64,000 nt of DNA from CAYYUA01 sp964542585 (GCA_964542585.1 CAZIUI010000014.1:6512-70511); one strand, 5' to 3'. Numbered from the stretch's first letter, positions 1 to 9,192 are shown. The notes: generated by a model not told the origin, from the letters alone. Program-made: numbers and translations.

Positions 1-907
1 GGTGTTCGTCATTCACGCTATCCATTTGACGGGCCTTTTGGTAAAGGTTTTCCATCGTTTGCGTGGAAAAGGCTGTAAGGGAAGGCGGTTCGAGGTTATT
101 GGTAATTTTCCGGGGATTTTGCTCTTTGTCCCATAAGTAAGTACTGAGCTTTGCCCTTTGCTGATCCAATCGTCCTTGCAAAGCCCTTTTACGTACCCGG
201 AATTGCTGAACCTGGCTCATGGCTTCTACCGTATCAATGGCTGTGCGCTCCCCTCCCCGGAATGACTGTTTGATATCCTGAAATCGCTGGTTAGCGGTGT
301 TCTCAGCTTGCTCCATAAGGTCCCGTTGCTGGTGTAAGGTGGCCCATTTCCAGTAATCCTGAAAACCCTTGCTAAGCAGCTTCATTAGAAGCTGATGGCG
401 TTTATTGACTTGTACCTGGCGCATCACCTTAGCTTTGTTGAGGGCTGTCCTCCTTTTGTCAGTGAATAAGCCCTGGCCTATGGGTAATTCTACACCAATG
501 CCATACAAGCCATCAGAAGGCACTTTTCGTTCATCATTCAAAAATTGACCCCGGTTTTGCTCCCGGTAAAATTTTAGATCAATTCCAAACCATGTCGGGA
601 TCTTAAGCCCGGTTTCCTGGATGCGGTAATAATTGCTGCCGTTGAACGCTTTGACATTGAGGTCACTAAAAATTTGCGGATCAAAATGCCCCCTGGCTTG
701 ACGAACCTTTGCCGGGCCCTTTTGGCTTTGGAATTCTGCCTGTTTGGCCATTGGATGATACCGTAAGATCATGCTGTTAAAATTACCGGGAGTGAGGAAT
801 CCTTGGTCACTAGTGTCCAGCGTTACCATCGGCTGTCCCATCATGGATATGCTAGGAAAAAACAGGCAAATCCCAAACAGGAGGAGCTTGAACCTCAAAG
901 GACCCAT
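1..907 (-). CDS. TolC-family outer membrane efflux protein (3' part outside window)
   Basis: This is the outer-membrane channel of a tripartite exporter. The frame is open from an ATG at 907 to the window edge, giving about 302 residues. It begins with a signal-peptide-like hydrophobic stretch (MGPLRFKLLLFGICLFF...), followed by long Gln/Lys/Arg-rich helical segments typical of the TolC tunnel, for example around RQVQVNKRHQLLMKLL and RGGERTAIDTVEAMSQVQQ. The start overlaps the stop of the HlyD gene upstream (TAATG), so the two are translationally coupled, and together with the ABC gene they form an ABC-HlyD-TolC operon. The assignment rests on this context and on the helical, Gln-rich character; the C-terminal half cannot be seen. 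The exported substrate is unknown. Confidence 0.8.
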   Translation of the reverse strand, partial: MGPLRFKLLLFGICLFFPSISMMGQPMVTLDTSDQGFLTPGNFNSMILRYHPMAKQAEFQSQKGPAKVRQARGHFDPQIFSDLNVKAFNGSNYYRIQETGLKIPTWFGIDLKFYREQNRGQFLNDERKVPSDGLYGIGVELPIGQGLFTDKRRTALNKAKVMRQVQVNKRHQLLMKLLSKGFQDYWKWATLHQQRDLMEQAENTANQRFQDIKQSFRGGERTAIDTVEAMSQVQQFRVRKRALQGRLDQQRAKLSTYLWDKEQNPRKITNNLEPPSLTAFSTQTMENLYQKARQMDSVNDEH

Positions 908-2247
908 TAGTTCTTGGCCTTTTTGGGATTGTAATATTGGGGAGGGAAACCATTAATCTGGCGCCAGATCTCGTACCAGACAGGTACCTCTGACAACATG
1001 ATCATTCCACTAGCTCCAGAGCCTGCTCTTACCGGATCAGGCCAAGGAGCATAAGTATCTTTTGGCTTTACTAAAATTCGGAATTTACCATTTTTACTGA
1101 TAAAGTTATCTATTGCATAAATCTCTCCTTCAAAAGTACCATAAGAAACGCCAGGCCAGCCGGAGAAAACAATGGAAGGCCATCCATCAAACTGTAGCAG
1201 TGCTTTTTCGCCTTTTTTCAGGAGAGGGTAATCGTTCGGACTAATGTAAAGCTCAACTGCCCGTTGAAAGCTATCAGGCATGATACGTACCACTGTTTCT
1301 CCTTTCTTGAGGATTTCCCCTATCCCGGCACGCACAACCTTAACAATCTGCCCTTGTTGAGGCGCTGTAATATGGCGGAATTCGGCCCTTTGCTGGAAGT
1401 TTGCAAGCTGGTTTTCAAGTTTTGTGATTGTAGAGGATAGCGAACTACGTTTCGATTGAGTCGTATTAATCTTGGAGCGGTAGTTTGCAATTTTATTTTG
1501 AAAAGTATTGCTGACCTGCTCCAGGCGATTTTGAATGTTTTCCCTTTTATTCAGGCTCTGGTTAAGTTTACTTTGGGCTGCGGCCATCTTGGCAACAGCT
1601 GCCTGATAAGTAAGCCTTTTATCCTGAACCTGGCTTTGGGATTTTAATCCATCTTCCCGGAGTTTTTCAATCCGTTTTAGTTGGTTTTGGGCTACGTCAA
1701 CATCAATCTCAGCGGCCGACAGGTCCATGCTATCGGCAATGATCTGTTGCCGGTTCTGGATAAGTTTGTTTTGAAGCTGTTGAAGCTTTAAGCTACGGTT
1801 CAGCCGGATGTTCTCAATCTGGTTTTTAAGATTGCTTAGTTTATCATTTAAGCTCTGCTTTTGTGCTCGCTTAGCCCGTATCCGGTTTTGAGTTCGCGTC
1901 AACAACTGCGAGTCCAGGTACCGGTTGTTAACTTCCGTGAGTCTAACAATGGTATCGCCCTTTTTCACGATATCACCCTCCTGCACATACCATTGCTGAA
2001 TTTGCCCTGGAACAACTGTTGGTACTTCCTGTGGGCGGTTTGAGGGGTCGATACCGGTTACTTTCCCACGCCCGTGGACAACTTGAGTCCAGGGTAGAAA
2101 CATGATAATAATAACCAGCACCAGTAAAATAAGTAAAATACGCCCCAAAAAATAACCGCCACTTACCTGCATAACTTTTTCAAACGATCGAAAAGTATCA
2201 GGATTGACGCGCTCACGAATGCTATTCTGGGGGGATGTTCCTAGCAT
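907..2247 (-). CDS. HlyD-family periplasmic adaptor (membrane fusion protein)
   Basis: This protein would link the inner-membrane ABC protein to the TolC channel. It has 446 residues: a short cytoplasmic N-terminus, one membrane helix at about 32-53, then a first biotinyl-lipoyl-like half (about 70-105, with VPGQIQQWYVQEGDIVKKGD), a long coiled-coil hairpin (about 105-300), and a second lipoyl half (about 305-335, ITAPQQGQIVKVVRAGIGE) followed by the beta-barrel region. The length and order match the HlyD/LapC type. The start at 2247 lies 8 bp after the ABC gene stop, and the stop overlaps the TolC start. No cargo gene is visible in the window; it may lie to the left. Confidence 0.85.
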   Translation of the reverse strand: MLGTSPQNSIRERVNPDTFRSFEKVMQVSGGYFLGRILLILLVLVIIIMFLPWTQVVHGRGKVTGIDPSNRPQEVPTVVPGQIQQWYVQEGDIVKKGDTIVRLTEVNNRYLDSQLLTRTQNRIRAKRAQKQSLNDKLSNLKNQIENIRLNRSLKLQQLQNKLIQNRQQIIADSMDLSAAEIDVDVAQNQLKRIEKLREDGLKSQSQVQDKRLTYQAAVAKMAAAQSKLNQSLNKRENIQNRLEQVSNTFQNKIANYRSKINTTQSKRSSLSSTITKLENQLANFQQRAEFRHITAPQQGQIVKVVRAGIGEILKKGETVVRIMPDSFQRAVELYISPNDYPLLKKGEKALLQFDGWPSIVFSGWPGVSYGTFEGEIYAIDNFISKNGKFRILVKPKDTYAPWPDPVRAGSGASGMIMLSEVPVWYEIWRQINGFPPQYYNPKKAKN

Positions 2248-2255
2248 ACCCTATT

Positions 2256-3989
2256 TTAGAATATTTCGTTGTACCATGCTTTTTCTTGCAACTGCTCTGC
2301 CGGAGTGTTGGCTATAACTTCTCCAGCCTTCATAACCACTACTCGGTCACATAATTTGGCAACCATGGCATCATTGGATACGATGAAGAGGGTCCAGGGC
2401 TTATCATTGGCTGTAAGATACTGGATAATTCGCTGTTTTTCAAGGCGTTCAAAATTGTAAAAGTCATCTTCCATGGCCATTAAAATAGGATCTCGTATGA
2501 TACTTCGCGCCAAAATGATACCTTTAACCACGCTTTGCGATATAAAAACACCATTGGGTCCAATATGGGTATGATAACCTTCAGGTAAGCGTCTTACAAA
2601 ATTGCTTAAGCCGGCAAATGCTACAGCTTCCTGCAGCTTTTGATCAGTTATATCGCTCTTTCCCATGGTAATATTTTCCGCGATAGTCCCGTAAAAAAGG
2701 TCCTGTTGGGTGAAATTGTCGCCTATTCCCTTCCGGAGGTCATTGATATCCACATTCTGGTAAGGGATGTTATTAAAACTTACACTACCGGTGAATTCCT
2801 GGTACACCCCCGCAAGGATGTGGATAAGAGTTGATTTACCGGACCCATTGTAACCAGCTATGCAAATATTTTCACCGGAATGAACGTCTAGGTTAACATT
2901 GGAGAGGATGGGCATTTGGTTGACGGTCGAATTGTAACCAAGATTTTCTGTAAAGACCGCTACTCCTTTTGCGCTCGTTTCCGTTGTAACACAGGTTCCG
3001 CCTTCTTGCTCTAGTTTTAGGTCCGTTACATCACCGAGCTTTTCAGTAGCAGTGATCACATCATAAATGGTCTCAATGCTACGGATAAGTTTTTCAACTG
3101 AATTCAAGAGAATTACAATAATGATTTCTGAGGCTACAAACTGACCGATATTGAGTTGTTGGTTGATAACCAATAAGCTGCCTATTACCAGGAGGCCGGC
3201 GGTTATGAGCACTTTTAAGGAAACCAGTCCTATGAACTGCGTCAAAATCATCCTGAAATGACGCCTTCTAGCGGATAGGTAGTTGCCAACCAGACCATCG
3301 GTTTTATCCATAGTAATGGAAGGAATACCTGATAGCTTAAAAGTGGGCATAGTTCTGGCCACCTCTTCAAGCCAGTGTACTACCTGGTACTTGTACTGTG
3401 ATTCTTCAAGGCTAGCTTTTAAACCCGGAGGACCGGTATACCTGAACAATAGGAAAGCTAAAAGGGCAAACGTTATGGAAAAAGCAATAAAGTAAGTGCT
3501 GTAGAAGGAGAGGAGTAGAAGCCCAAAAGCAATCTGTAGGGTGGAGGTTGAAAAATCAATCAGGACACTAGAAAGCCCTTTTTGGATAGTCAGCGTGTCA
3601 AAAAAACGGTTTACCAGTTCAGGCGCATAGTGGTTCTTGAGATTTTCCATCTTAAGACGGGGAATACGATAAGCAAATTCAAAAGCCGATCGTGTAAAAA
3701 TATTTTGCTGAATTCGCTCACTAATGACCAACTGCATGATCTGCATGAGACCGGCGAATAGCGTCCCAAGAATTACCGCAATCACTAAAATAATCCAGGA
3801 GATGGTAACCTGACCTCCGCTTATAAAATTGATAATGGCTTGGATACCCAGTGGTAAGGAAAGATTAACTAACCCATTAAAACTGGCATACAAATAGATG
3901 TAAATGATTTCCCTTCGATCTACTGAAAGAAGACTGAAAAACCGCTTTAATGGGCTTAAAGGTTCGTTTTTGTAAGTATTATCACTCAT
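2256..3989 (-). CDS. ABC transporter permease/ATPase fusion with noncanonical ATPase motifs
   Basis: This is a half-transporter of 577 residues resembling the HlyB/LapB export family without a peptidase domain. The membrane domain spans about 15-310 and the nucleotide-binding domain about 340-577. Walker A is intact (GYNGSGKST, 379-387) and a Q-loop region is present (TQQDLF, about 427-432). Three other motifs deviate: the LSGGQ signature reads ISQSVVKG (483-490); the Walker B region reads LMAMEDD (503-509), so the aspartate is either replaced by Met or shifted; and the H-loop His is Asn (SND, 538-540). The downstream HlyD and TolC genes support an export role. Whether ATP is hydrolysed normally is open. 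The frame is uninterrupted, so the gene is not obviously decaying. Confidence 0.85.
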   Translation of the reverse strand: MSDNTYKNEPLSPLKRFFSLLSVDRREIIYIYLYASFNGLVNLSLPLGIQAIINFISGGQVTISWIILVIAVILGTLFAGLMQIMQLVISERIQQNIFTRSAFEFAYRIPRLKMENLKNHYAPELVNRFFDTLTIQKGLSSVLIDFSTSTLQIAFGLLLLSFYSTYFIAFSITFALLAFLLFRYTGPPGLKASLEESQYKYQVVHWLEEVARTMPTFKLSGIPSITMDKTDGLVGNYLSARRRHFRMILTQFIGLVSLKVLITAGLLVIGSLLVINQQLNIGQFVASEIIIVILLNSVEKLIRSIETIYDVITATEKLGDVTDLKLEQEGGTCVTTETSAKGVAVFTENLGYNSTVNQMPILSNVNLDVHSGENICIAGYNGSGKSTLIHILAGVYQEFTGSVSFNNIPYQNVDINDLRKGIGDNFTQQDLFYGTIAENITMGKSDITDQKLQEAVAFAGLSNFVRRLPEGYHTHIGPNGVFISQSVVKGIILARSIIRDPILMAMEDDFYNFERLEKQRIIQYLTANDKPWTLFIVSNDAMVAKLCDRVVVMKAGEVIANTPAEQLQEKAWYNEIF

Positions 3990-4243
3990 GATAAGTCAAC
4001 AAAGGCCAGTATGTTATTATTTAAATTAAAAAACAGGGGATGATCTACATGGTTTGTACTGACTCAGAAACTTCGCAAATCTACCATTAAAACTTTTTTA
4101 TGATTTATACCTACCAAAGACTTATTTTTAGATTATCTGAGGCGCGGGGTTCTAAACCCACCCTAATGGTAAAAGCTTACCAGTTAAAGCTTTTATCCTT
4201 GCTTTTTGAGGGCTTTACTAGAACTGGATTATGCCTTGAATAG

Positions 4244-4798
4244 CTATTCTTGCTCCTGACTGGTCTGTTGATGTTGTTCTCGGGGATATTCGGGCATTGG
4301 AGCAGCCCGTATTAACATGAGCAATGCTACATCGATGGCAAAATGACCACAAATTGCTGCTACTATGCCTACATCTCTAAAAAGATAGCCCAATCCAGCA
4401 GCCGCCAGGACCATGAAAATCCCATAAACCGTCAAGGCCCAATTGTGAATGCTAAGGTAGCCATGCAAGGTCACAAACAAAAGGGCTGTAATCCAAATGC
4501 CGAGAATGGGCTGAAGGGTGGCTCTGAATAACAATTCTTCCCCAATTCCTGCGCAGGCTGAAATAAATATGATATCCCCAACTCGCAATTCAAATGGTTT
4601 AAGGAATTGAAGAAAAAACCTCCTTACAGGCTTCATAAAAGGAGATTTTATGAGGAGCCAGGCTAGTAGGGATACAATGAGCCCAAAACCAAGGCCCATA
4701 AGAACCTGAATCCCGTAATGCCAGCCTTGAAAAAAAACAAGGAAAAGGGAATCCTGCATAAAATGATGATGGATCAGCCCCCCTATGAACACAAACAC
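4244..4798 (-). CDS. CPBP-family intramembrane glutamic protease
   Basis: A multi-pass membrane protein of about 184 residues with the CPBP (CAAX protease/bacteriocin-processing, Rce1-like) motifs: motif 1 EELLFR (Glu87, Glu88, Arg92), a His in LHGY (His112), and GHFAIDV (His152, Asp156). Family members are intramembrane proteases used in prenyl-protein processing, bacteriocin self-immunity or regulated proteolysis; the substrate here cannot be inferred. The annotated start is a GTG at 4798. The frame stays open for 16 more codons upstream without an ATG, GTG or TTG, and the region just before the GTG reads like a natural N-terminal helix, so the true start is uncertain. It stands alone. Confidence 0.75.
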   Translation of the reverse strand: MFVFIGGLIHHHFMQDSLFLVFFQGWHYGIQVLMGLGFGLIVSLLAWLLIKSPFMKPVRRFFLQFLKPFELRVGDIIFISACAGIGEELLFRATLQPILGIWITALLFVTLHGYLSIHNWALTVYGIFMVLAAAGLGYLFRDVGIVAAICGHFAIDVALLMLIRAAPMPEYPREQHQQTSQEQE

Positions 4799-4901
4799 TA
4801 CAAGGGATAAAAGCGAAAGGAAATTAAGTTGCTGACGTCTGATAAGTCATTTCTTTGATTCGAAAATACAAGTATCACCCAGACTGCTGATACATTTTGT
4901 T

Positions 4902-4909
4902 TATGTTTG
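4902..4909 (+). promoter_or_regulatory. Bacteroidota -7 promoter element upstream of the exchanger gene
   Basis: The sequence TATGTTTG is a perfect match to the TAnnTTTG -7 box used by the Bacteroidota primary sigma factor. It lies 30 bp before the ATG at 4939, so transcription would start near 4916 and give a short leader. No clear -33 TTG at the usual spacing was seen. Confidence 0.45.
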
Positions 4910-4938
4910 AAAGCTTTTTAAGTTAAACACTTAGGTAC

Positions 4939-5796
4939 ATGAACGAGGCTTCACCTATGGGCAGTATGCTTAAGAGTGCCCTTTGGCGGTATGACATCAT
5001 CGGCTGGTTATTGGTCATGGTTTTTTTTATGGGTTCGGCCGTTATTAATGATAAGCCTATCGCTAAGGCCGTGATCGGGGCCCTGGCTATTATAGCTTTA
5101 ATGTTTCTGGTAGGCTTATCGGTTGAGGTACTTATAGAATGCATCAAACACATGAAAGGGCTGGGCACAATAACAGGGTTATTAACTAATGGCCCTGAAG
5201 CTTTGATTGTAATTGTTGGTTTGGTGCAAGGTGACATTCTCTTTGCTAATTCCACACCGCTGGGATCTAATTTCGTCAATCCCCTTGTGCTGGCGTCAGC
5301 TACCTTACTTTTGGGAAGTTTTACCAAAACTTTAAGCAATCATTTAGGTTACTGGCTGCTTTCCTTAGCTTTAACAATGCTAATGGCGGGGAGCTTTTTT
5401 TTCCTTCCTGAAAGTTACTATATGCTTTGGGTGGTAGTAGTTCTAATTATAACCTTGGTATTGTTTTTCAAAAGACCGATAGAAGTTGATGAAGAGGTGG
5501 ATACTGAAAACCAGTTATCGCGATTTTGGGCCATACCAGCTTTAATAGTGCTAGTTGGTGCTGGCTATTTGTTGGATCCTGTTGTTGCTTTCACCTCTAA
5601 AGCATCGGCTGCACCAAAGGGAATGATTGGATTTATCATACTTTCTTTTTTATCTAGCTGGCCAGAGTTTAAGACCATTTTTGCTTTAGTAAACCGGCAA
5701 AAATATTCCGCAGCAATCCTGAACACCATTGTGAGTAATATTATTAATCTGTGGCTAGCCATTGGTGGTTTAACAGTATATCTCTTATTGGCATAA
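4939..5796 (+). CDS. CaCA-superfamily sodium/calcium exchanger-like membrane protein
   Basis: This is a predicted cation antiporter of the inner membrane, 285 residues with about 9-10 hydrophobic helices. It shows the two alpha-repeats of the Ca2+/cation antiporter family: alpha-1 with NGPE (84-87) and TPLGSNFVNP (about 106-115), and alpha-2 with SSWPE (239-243) and VSNIINLW (about 265-272). Each Pro-Glu pair would provide ion-coordinating carboxylates. An acidic loop (about 181-190, rich in Glu/Asp) separates the halves. It is shorter than typical YrbG proteins (about 325 aa). The transported ion is inferred only at family level. It is monocistronic, with its own -7 box and a strong terminator downstream. 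Confidence 0.75.
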   Translation: MNEASPMGSMLKSALWRYDIIGWLLVMVFFMGSAVINDKPIAKAVIGALAIIALMFLVGLSVEVLIECIKHMKGLGTITGLLTNGPEALIVIVGLVQGDILFANSTPLGSNFVNPLVLASATLLLGSFTKTLSNHLGYWLLSLALTMLMAGSFFFLPESYYMLWVVVVLIITLVLFFKRPIEVDEEVDTENQLSRFWAIPALIVLVGAGYLLDPVVAFTSKASAAPKGMIGFIILSFLSSWPEFKTIFALVNRQKYSAAILNTIVSNIINLWLAIGGLTVYLLLA

Positions 5797-5799
5797 ATA

Positions 5800-5830
5800 A
5801 AAAAAGGGCGGAAAACTCCGCCCTTTTTTA
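5800..5830. terminator. Bidirectional intrinsic terminator
   Basis: A 7-bp GC stem (GGGCGGA at 5806-5812 pairing with TCCGCCC at 5817-5823) with an AAAC loop is extended by an A-tract on the left and a T-tract on the right. It can terminate both the plus-strand exchanger gene and the minus-strand XRE gene, which converge here. Confidence 0.85.
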
Positions 5831-5887
5831 GCATCCCGAAAGCCCCTTTCCATTAAACCTTCAGGATCTTAAACTATAATGGTAAGC

Positions 5888-6433
5888 CTAATCTTCTTCT
5901 TCGGTCTCGTGTTGACCGTTGGCTTTTTCCATTTTAGCATTTTCACCGTTTTCCGCATCATCTGCTTCGCTTGAAGCTTGATTGGATGGTTGCGGGCGGT
6001 TCTTTTGTTTAAGCATGTCAATCAGGACATTTTGATTTTCAATGATTTTGTCCTGCTTGCGCTTAGTTTCTTGAAGACTACGAAGTTCTTCTTCGTACTC
6101 CTTCACTTGAGTTGCAAGGGTTTTACCCTTTTCCCCGGTCTGTTCTTCATCGGTCATGGGGCCCTTCCCTGTCATTAACCAGGACCAATTAACACCTGAG
6201 ATGTTGATGATCTTGGTTAGTAAAGGGATGGTAGGGAAGGTGTTCCCATTTTCGATGTTAGAGAAGTGGCTTTGCGGAATCTCAAGGCGCTTAGCCACTT
6301 TGGTTTGGTTTTCACCGAAAACCCTCTGACGAATTTCCTTAATCCTGTTACCAATTTCTTTTTTGTAAGCCAGGATTTCAGGTGTGTGGGTTTTCCCCTT
6401 TCCTCTGCGATTAAATGATTGTTCTTCTTCCAT
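5888..6433 (-). CDS. XRE-family helix-turn-helix regulator with C-terminal coiled coil
   Basis: A 181-residue DNA-binding protein. The HTH_3/XRE domain is at about 25-85 (IRQRVFGENQTKVAKRL, then IPQSHFSNIENG for the recognition helix). A tryptophan-containing segment (VNWSWLMTGKGPM) follows, as in Bacteroidota phage-repressor-like regulators. Residues about 105-145 form a Glu/Lys/Gln-rich coiled coil that probably dimerises the protein, and the tail is highly acidic (ending ETEEED). The start ATG at 6433 is followed upstream by a long AT-rich noncoding region that probably contains its promoter. No phage or toxin partner is adjacent. Its target genes are unknown. Confidence 0.8.
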   Translation of the reverse strand: MEEEQSFNRRGKGKTHTPEILAYKKEIGNRIKEIRQRVFGENQTKVAKRLEIPQSHFSNIENGNTFPTIPLLTKIINISGVNWSWLMTGKGPMTDEEQTGEKGKTLATQVKEYEEELRSLQETKRKQDKIIENQNVLIDMLKQKNRPQPSNQASSEADDAENGENAKMEKANGQHETEEED

Positions 6434-7259
6434 TGTTAATTGATTTTATTGGGTTTCAAAATAAGTAACGAAAATAGCAATTTTACTATACTTTAAATAA
6501 AAGCAAATTTTTTTAATTAATTTTAAATTCTTTGCTTGCATCTTTTTATTTTTAAAAAATCAAGGTTTGTAGGCCTTAACAGCTTAAAAAGTTGATTTTG
6601 AGCAATCCCTAAATCCATAAAGTGGAAACCATATATAAAATCGAGCTTTAAAGCTTGTCACAGGTCATTATGGTTATTAATCATTTAGGGTACACTACTT
6701 AGTTTTACAATTCCATTAGTAACAAACCTATTAAATAGCTTTGGTATTATTTCCATCTTACCCCTTTATAACATTTTGTATACGGTGTTCCTCAATATTT
6801 TTAAGTAAGGTTTTCCTTTTTAAATAAAGTTTATGTAGCTTTTCTAAGTTCTTCATGAAAAACACCATCTTATGGTAAACCAATCACTGCAAATTTAAGC
6901 TTTTAAACTAATAAGTGTTTTAACATCTTTACCTTTTTATTACAAAGAATTTCAAAAAAAGTTTCAAGAACCCTGCTTTTTATAACCTAAATGATACTTT
7001 CTACATAAAACTAAGCCAATAATCATTTTTTAAGGATATACTTTGCTAGCGCATTCTGTACACCTCCTACAGATGGAACGGCCAATCAAGCGGTGATAAT
7101 ATTCGAAAAATTCAAGGGCGAATTGTCCTGAAATCTCTGTTGAGCTTATATTAAGCTAATAGAAGCCTAGCAGTCCTTTTATATTTAATTTTTTAGAGTG
7201 GAAGGGTTTGGTGATATTAATAAATATTATCCAATAATTTGGCTAAAAGTCGGGTTTTA
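6434..7259. other. Long AT-rich intergenic region without recognisable gene
   Basis: About 826 bp between the XRE gene start and the end of the crtA-like gene hold no ORF of convincing length, tRNA or strong terminator. The composition is clearly more AT-rich than the flanking genes, with many A and T runs. Because the XRE gene reads leftward from here, its promoter and operator should lie in the right-hand part of 6434-6600. No DnaA-box cluster suggesting an origin was found. Confidence 0.5.
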
Positions 7260-7994
7260 TCAGGTATTGCGGGGATTTATATTTTCCAAATCTTCTAATA
7301 AATAAAAACGTGCGAAAAGTTCTTCTGCGTACCAATGCTCCTGCCGGGTTTTGCGAATCACCGATAAATGCTCTGGGCTGGTATAAGCAAAATCTTTCAT
7401 AGCTCCATAATCTTCCCAGATGCTGAAAGTAGCCTGAAGAACAAATGGCGCCTCCCCCAGGCCTGCTGAAAATTTGACTCCTTTACTATTTGCCAACGCC
7501 TTACTTGTATAGGGAACGTGCTGCCAAAACCGATGTAAGGAAGACCAAGCGATGGTTGCCCTGGTAAGGATAGCCATTCTTAAATGTTCCGTATCTAAGT
7601 GCTCTGGATCCCACACCGGTTCAAAGGGATTTTCTCCAGACCAAAGGCCTTGAGATTTAGCTGGCACTAAATAAAAATGCTCATGATTGGAAGAATGGTT
7701 ATAAAATTCAGTAGCTAACTGTCCTTTATTTAAAAAGTTGTTGGCTTTCTCCACGTCATCCCAAACGGTTAATAACCCGTATTGGCCTAAATCCGGAGTC
7801 ATACTGAACCCAATGCCTGTACCGGTTCCCATAAGCTTCCAAAAACGAAGACCTGGTTCATCATTCAATAAAAAACGTCCGCGAGCCATTTGAAAAAAAG
7901 CCCATGCCTTTTGCCAACCCTGGAAGCGGAATAAGGACAGGCACACTACAGGCACCCCCTTAAGCTTAAGTGAATCTTCTATTGCTAGTCCCAT
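7260..7994 (-). CDS. crtA: Spheroidene monooxygenase-like protein (CrtA family)
   Basis: A 244-residue protein resembling CrtA, a haem-dependent carotenoid 2-oxygenase that introduces keto groups at C-2 of acyclic carotenoids. Family-like blocks run along the whole length: LSLFRFQGWQKAWAFFQM near the N-terminus, LMGTGTGIGFSMTPD, QYGLLTVWDD, LWSGENPFEP, LTRATIAWS and the C-terminal WYAEELFARF. The length is typical. It stands alone: no phytoene synthase, desaturase or other carotenoid gene is visible in this window, so its substrate would be made by enzymes encoded elsewhere, or the protein has another role. It diverges from the aldo/keto reductase gene, with about 108 bp between starts. Confidence 0.75.
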   Translation of the reverse strand: MGLAIEDSLKLKGVPVVCLSLFRFQGWQKAWAFFQMARGRFLLNDEPGLRFWKLMGTGTGIGFSMTPDLGQYGLLTVWDDVEKANNFLNKGQLATEFYNHSSNHEHFYLVPAKSQGLWSGENPFEPVWDPEHLDTEHLRMAILTRATIAWSSLHRFWQHVPYTSKALANSKGVKFSAGLGEAPFVLQATFSIWEDYGAMKDFAYTSPEHLSVIRKTRQEHWYAEELFARFYLLEDLENINPRNT

Positions 7995-8102
7995 GACCTC
8001 TAATTGTATAGGTTATAGATGCATTAACCTGGAATTTGTTTACAGCAGGGTTGGATGGTATTGTGTTTGCCACTGCGTCTTATTTATTCAAAACAAAACA
8101 AT

Positions 8103-9173
8103 ATGCGTTACAATTTGCTAGGCAATACTGGCTTATGGGTCTCTAAACTATGTTTTGGCGCCATGACATTTGGTGGACGTGAGTTTTGGAGTACTGTGGG
8201 ACAAACGCAACAAAAAGAAGCGAATGATCAGGTGGCCAAAGCCATGGAACATGGGATCAATTTTTTCGACACGGCCAATGTCTATTCCTATGGCCTTTCA
8301 GAAGAAATCCTTGGAAAAGCCCTTGGTGACAAACGGCAGGATGTTGTTTTAGCTACCAAAGCTCGCGGCCGTATGGGCCCAAATCCTAATCAGGCCGGGT
8401 TAAACCGCCATCATCTGATCAACGAAGTGGAAGCCAGCTTAAAACGGCTCAATACGGATTACATTGACCTTTTCCAGATTCACGGTCCGGACCAGTTTAC
8501 CCCTTTAGAAGAAACATTAAGGGCCCTTGATGACTTGGTTAGGGCCGGTAAGATTCGCTACATCGGGGCTTCTAACCTGATGGCCTGGAGCCTAATGAAA
8601 GCTTTAGGAATCTCCGCTTTGCATGACTGGGCGCGATTTGAGTCCCTGCAAGCCTATTACTCCATTGCCGGACGTGACCTTGAGCGCGAACTGGCCCCCT
8701 TGCTTAAGGATCAAAATTTGGGGCTGTTAGTCTGGAGTCCGCTGGCCGGCGGCTTCTTATCGGGCAAATTCCGCAGGGATCAGGAGCCGGAAGATGCCCG
8801 CAGGACCAATTTTGACTTTCCGCCTGTCAATACGGAGCGGGCTTATGATACGATTGAAGTAATGGATGAAGTGGCAGCTAACCACCATGCGTCAGTTGCA
8901 CAAATTGCCCTGGCCTGGTTACTTCACCAGGACGTGGTGACCAGCATCATTATTGGGGCTAAGCGCATGGACCAGTTAGAGGCAAACTTAGCGGCCGTTG
9001 ATATTCAACTGGGGGATAAAGAGCTTCAGCGCTTGAATGAAGTCAGTGAACTACCTTCTGAATATCCTGGCTGGATGCAGTACTTCATGTCCGGGGACAT
9101 TGATCCGAATGAAGTTCAGCAGCAACAAGCAGAACAGGAAGATGCAAAAGCAGCGGAAACGAAGCAATCCTGA
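8103..9173 (+). CDS. Aldo/keto reductase
   Basis: An NADPH-dependent oxidoreductase with a (beta/alpha)8 barrel, 356 residues. From the chosen ATG at 8103 (MRYNLLGNTGL) the catalytic tetrad can be read as Asp56 and Tyr61 (FFDTANVYSYG), Lys86 (LATKARG) and His127 (LFQIHGPD). The nucleotide-binding part near the C-terminus includes SIIIGAKRMDQLEAN. The frame extends upstream to a GTG-like codon at 8055, but the extra 16 residues are not family-like, so the internal ATG is preferred. The C-terminus carries a Gln/Glu/Ala-rich extension. The closest subgroup is the YajO/Tas-like or potassium-channel beta-subunit-like reductases; the substrate is unknown. Confidence 0.88.
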   Translation: MRYNLLGNTGLWVSKLCFGAMTFGGREFWSTVGQTQQKEANDQVAKAMEHGINFFDTANVYSYGLSEEILGKALGDKRQDVVLATKARGRMGPNPNQAGLNRHHLINEVEASLKRLNTDYIDLFQIHGPDQFTPLEETLRALDDLVRAGKIRYIGASNLMAWSLMKALGISALHDWARFESLQAYYSIAGRDLERELAPLLKDQNLGLLVWSPLAGGFLSGKFRRDQEPEDARRTNFDFPPVNTERAYDTIEVMDEVAANHHASVAQIALAWLLHQDVVTSIIIGAKRMDQLEANLAAVDIQLGDKELQRLNEVSELPSEYPGWMQYFMSGDIDPNEVQQQQAEQEDAKAAETKQS

Positions 9174-9192
9174 AATAAGGATGCACTGGTCT

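Noticed and set aside
4923..5339. 138-residue minus-strand ORF opposite the exchanger gene
   Set aside because: Lies fully antisense to a well-supported membrane protein gene and its product has the low-complexity Ser/Thr/Pro/Ile composition of a shadow frame.
5888..6433. Prophage repressor or toxin-antitoxin component
   Set aside because: The HTH protein is phage-repressor-like, but no integrase, phage gene or partner toxin is adjacent.
6434..7259. Possible replication origin in the AT-rich gap
   Set aside because: No cluster of DnaA boxes and no dnaA, dnaN or other origin-linked gene nearby.
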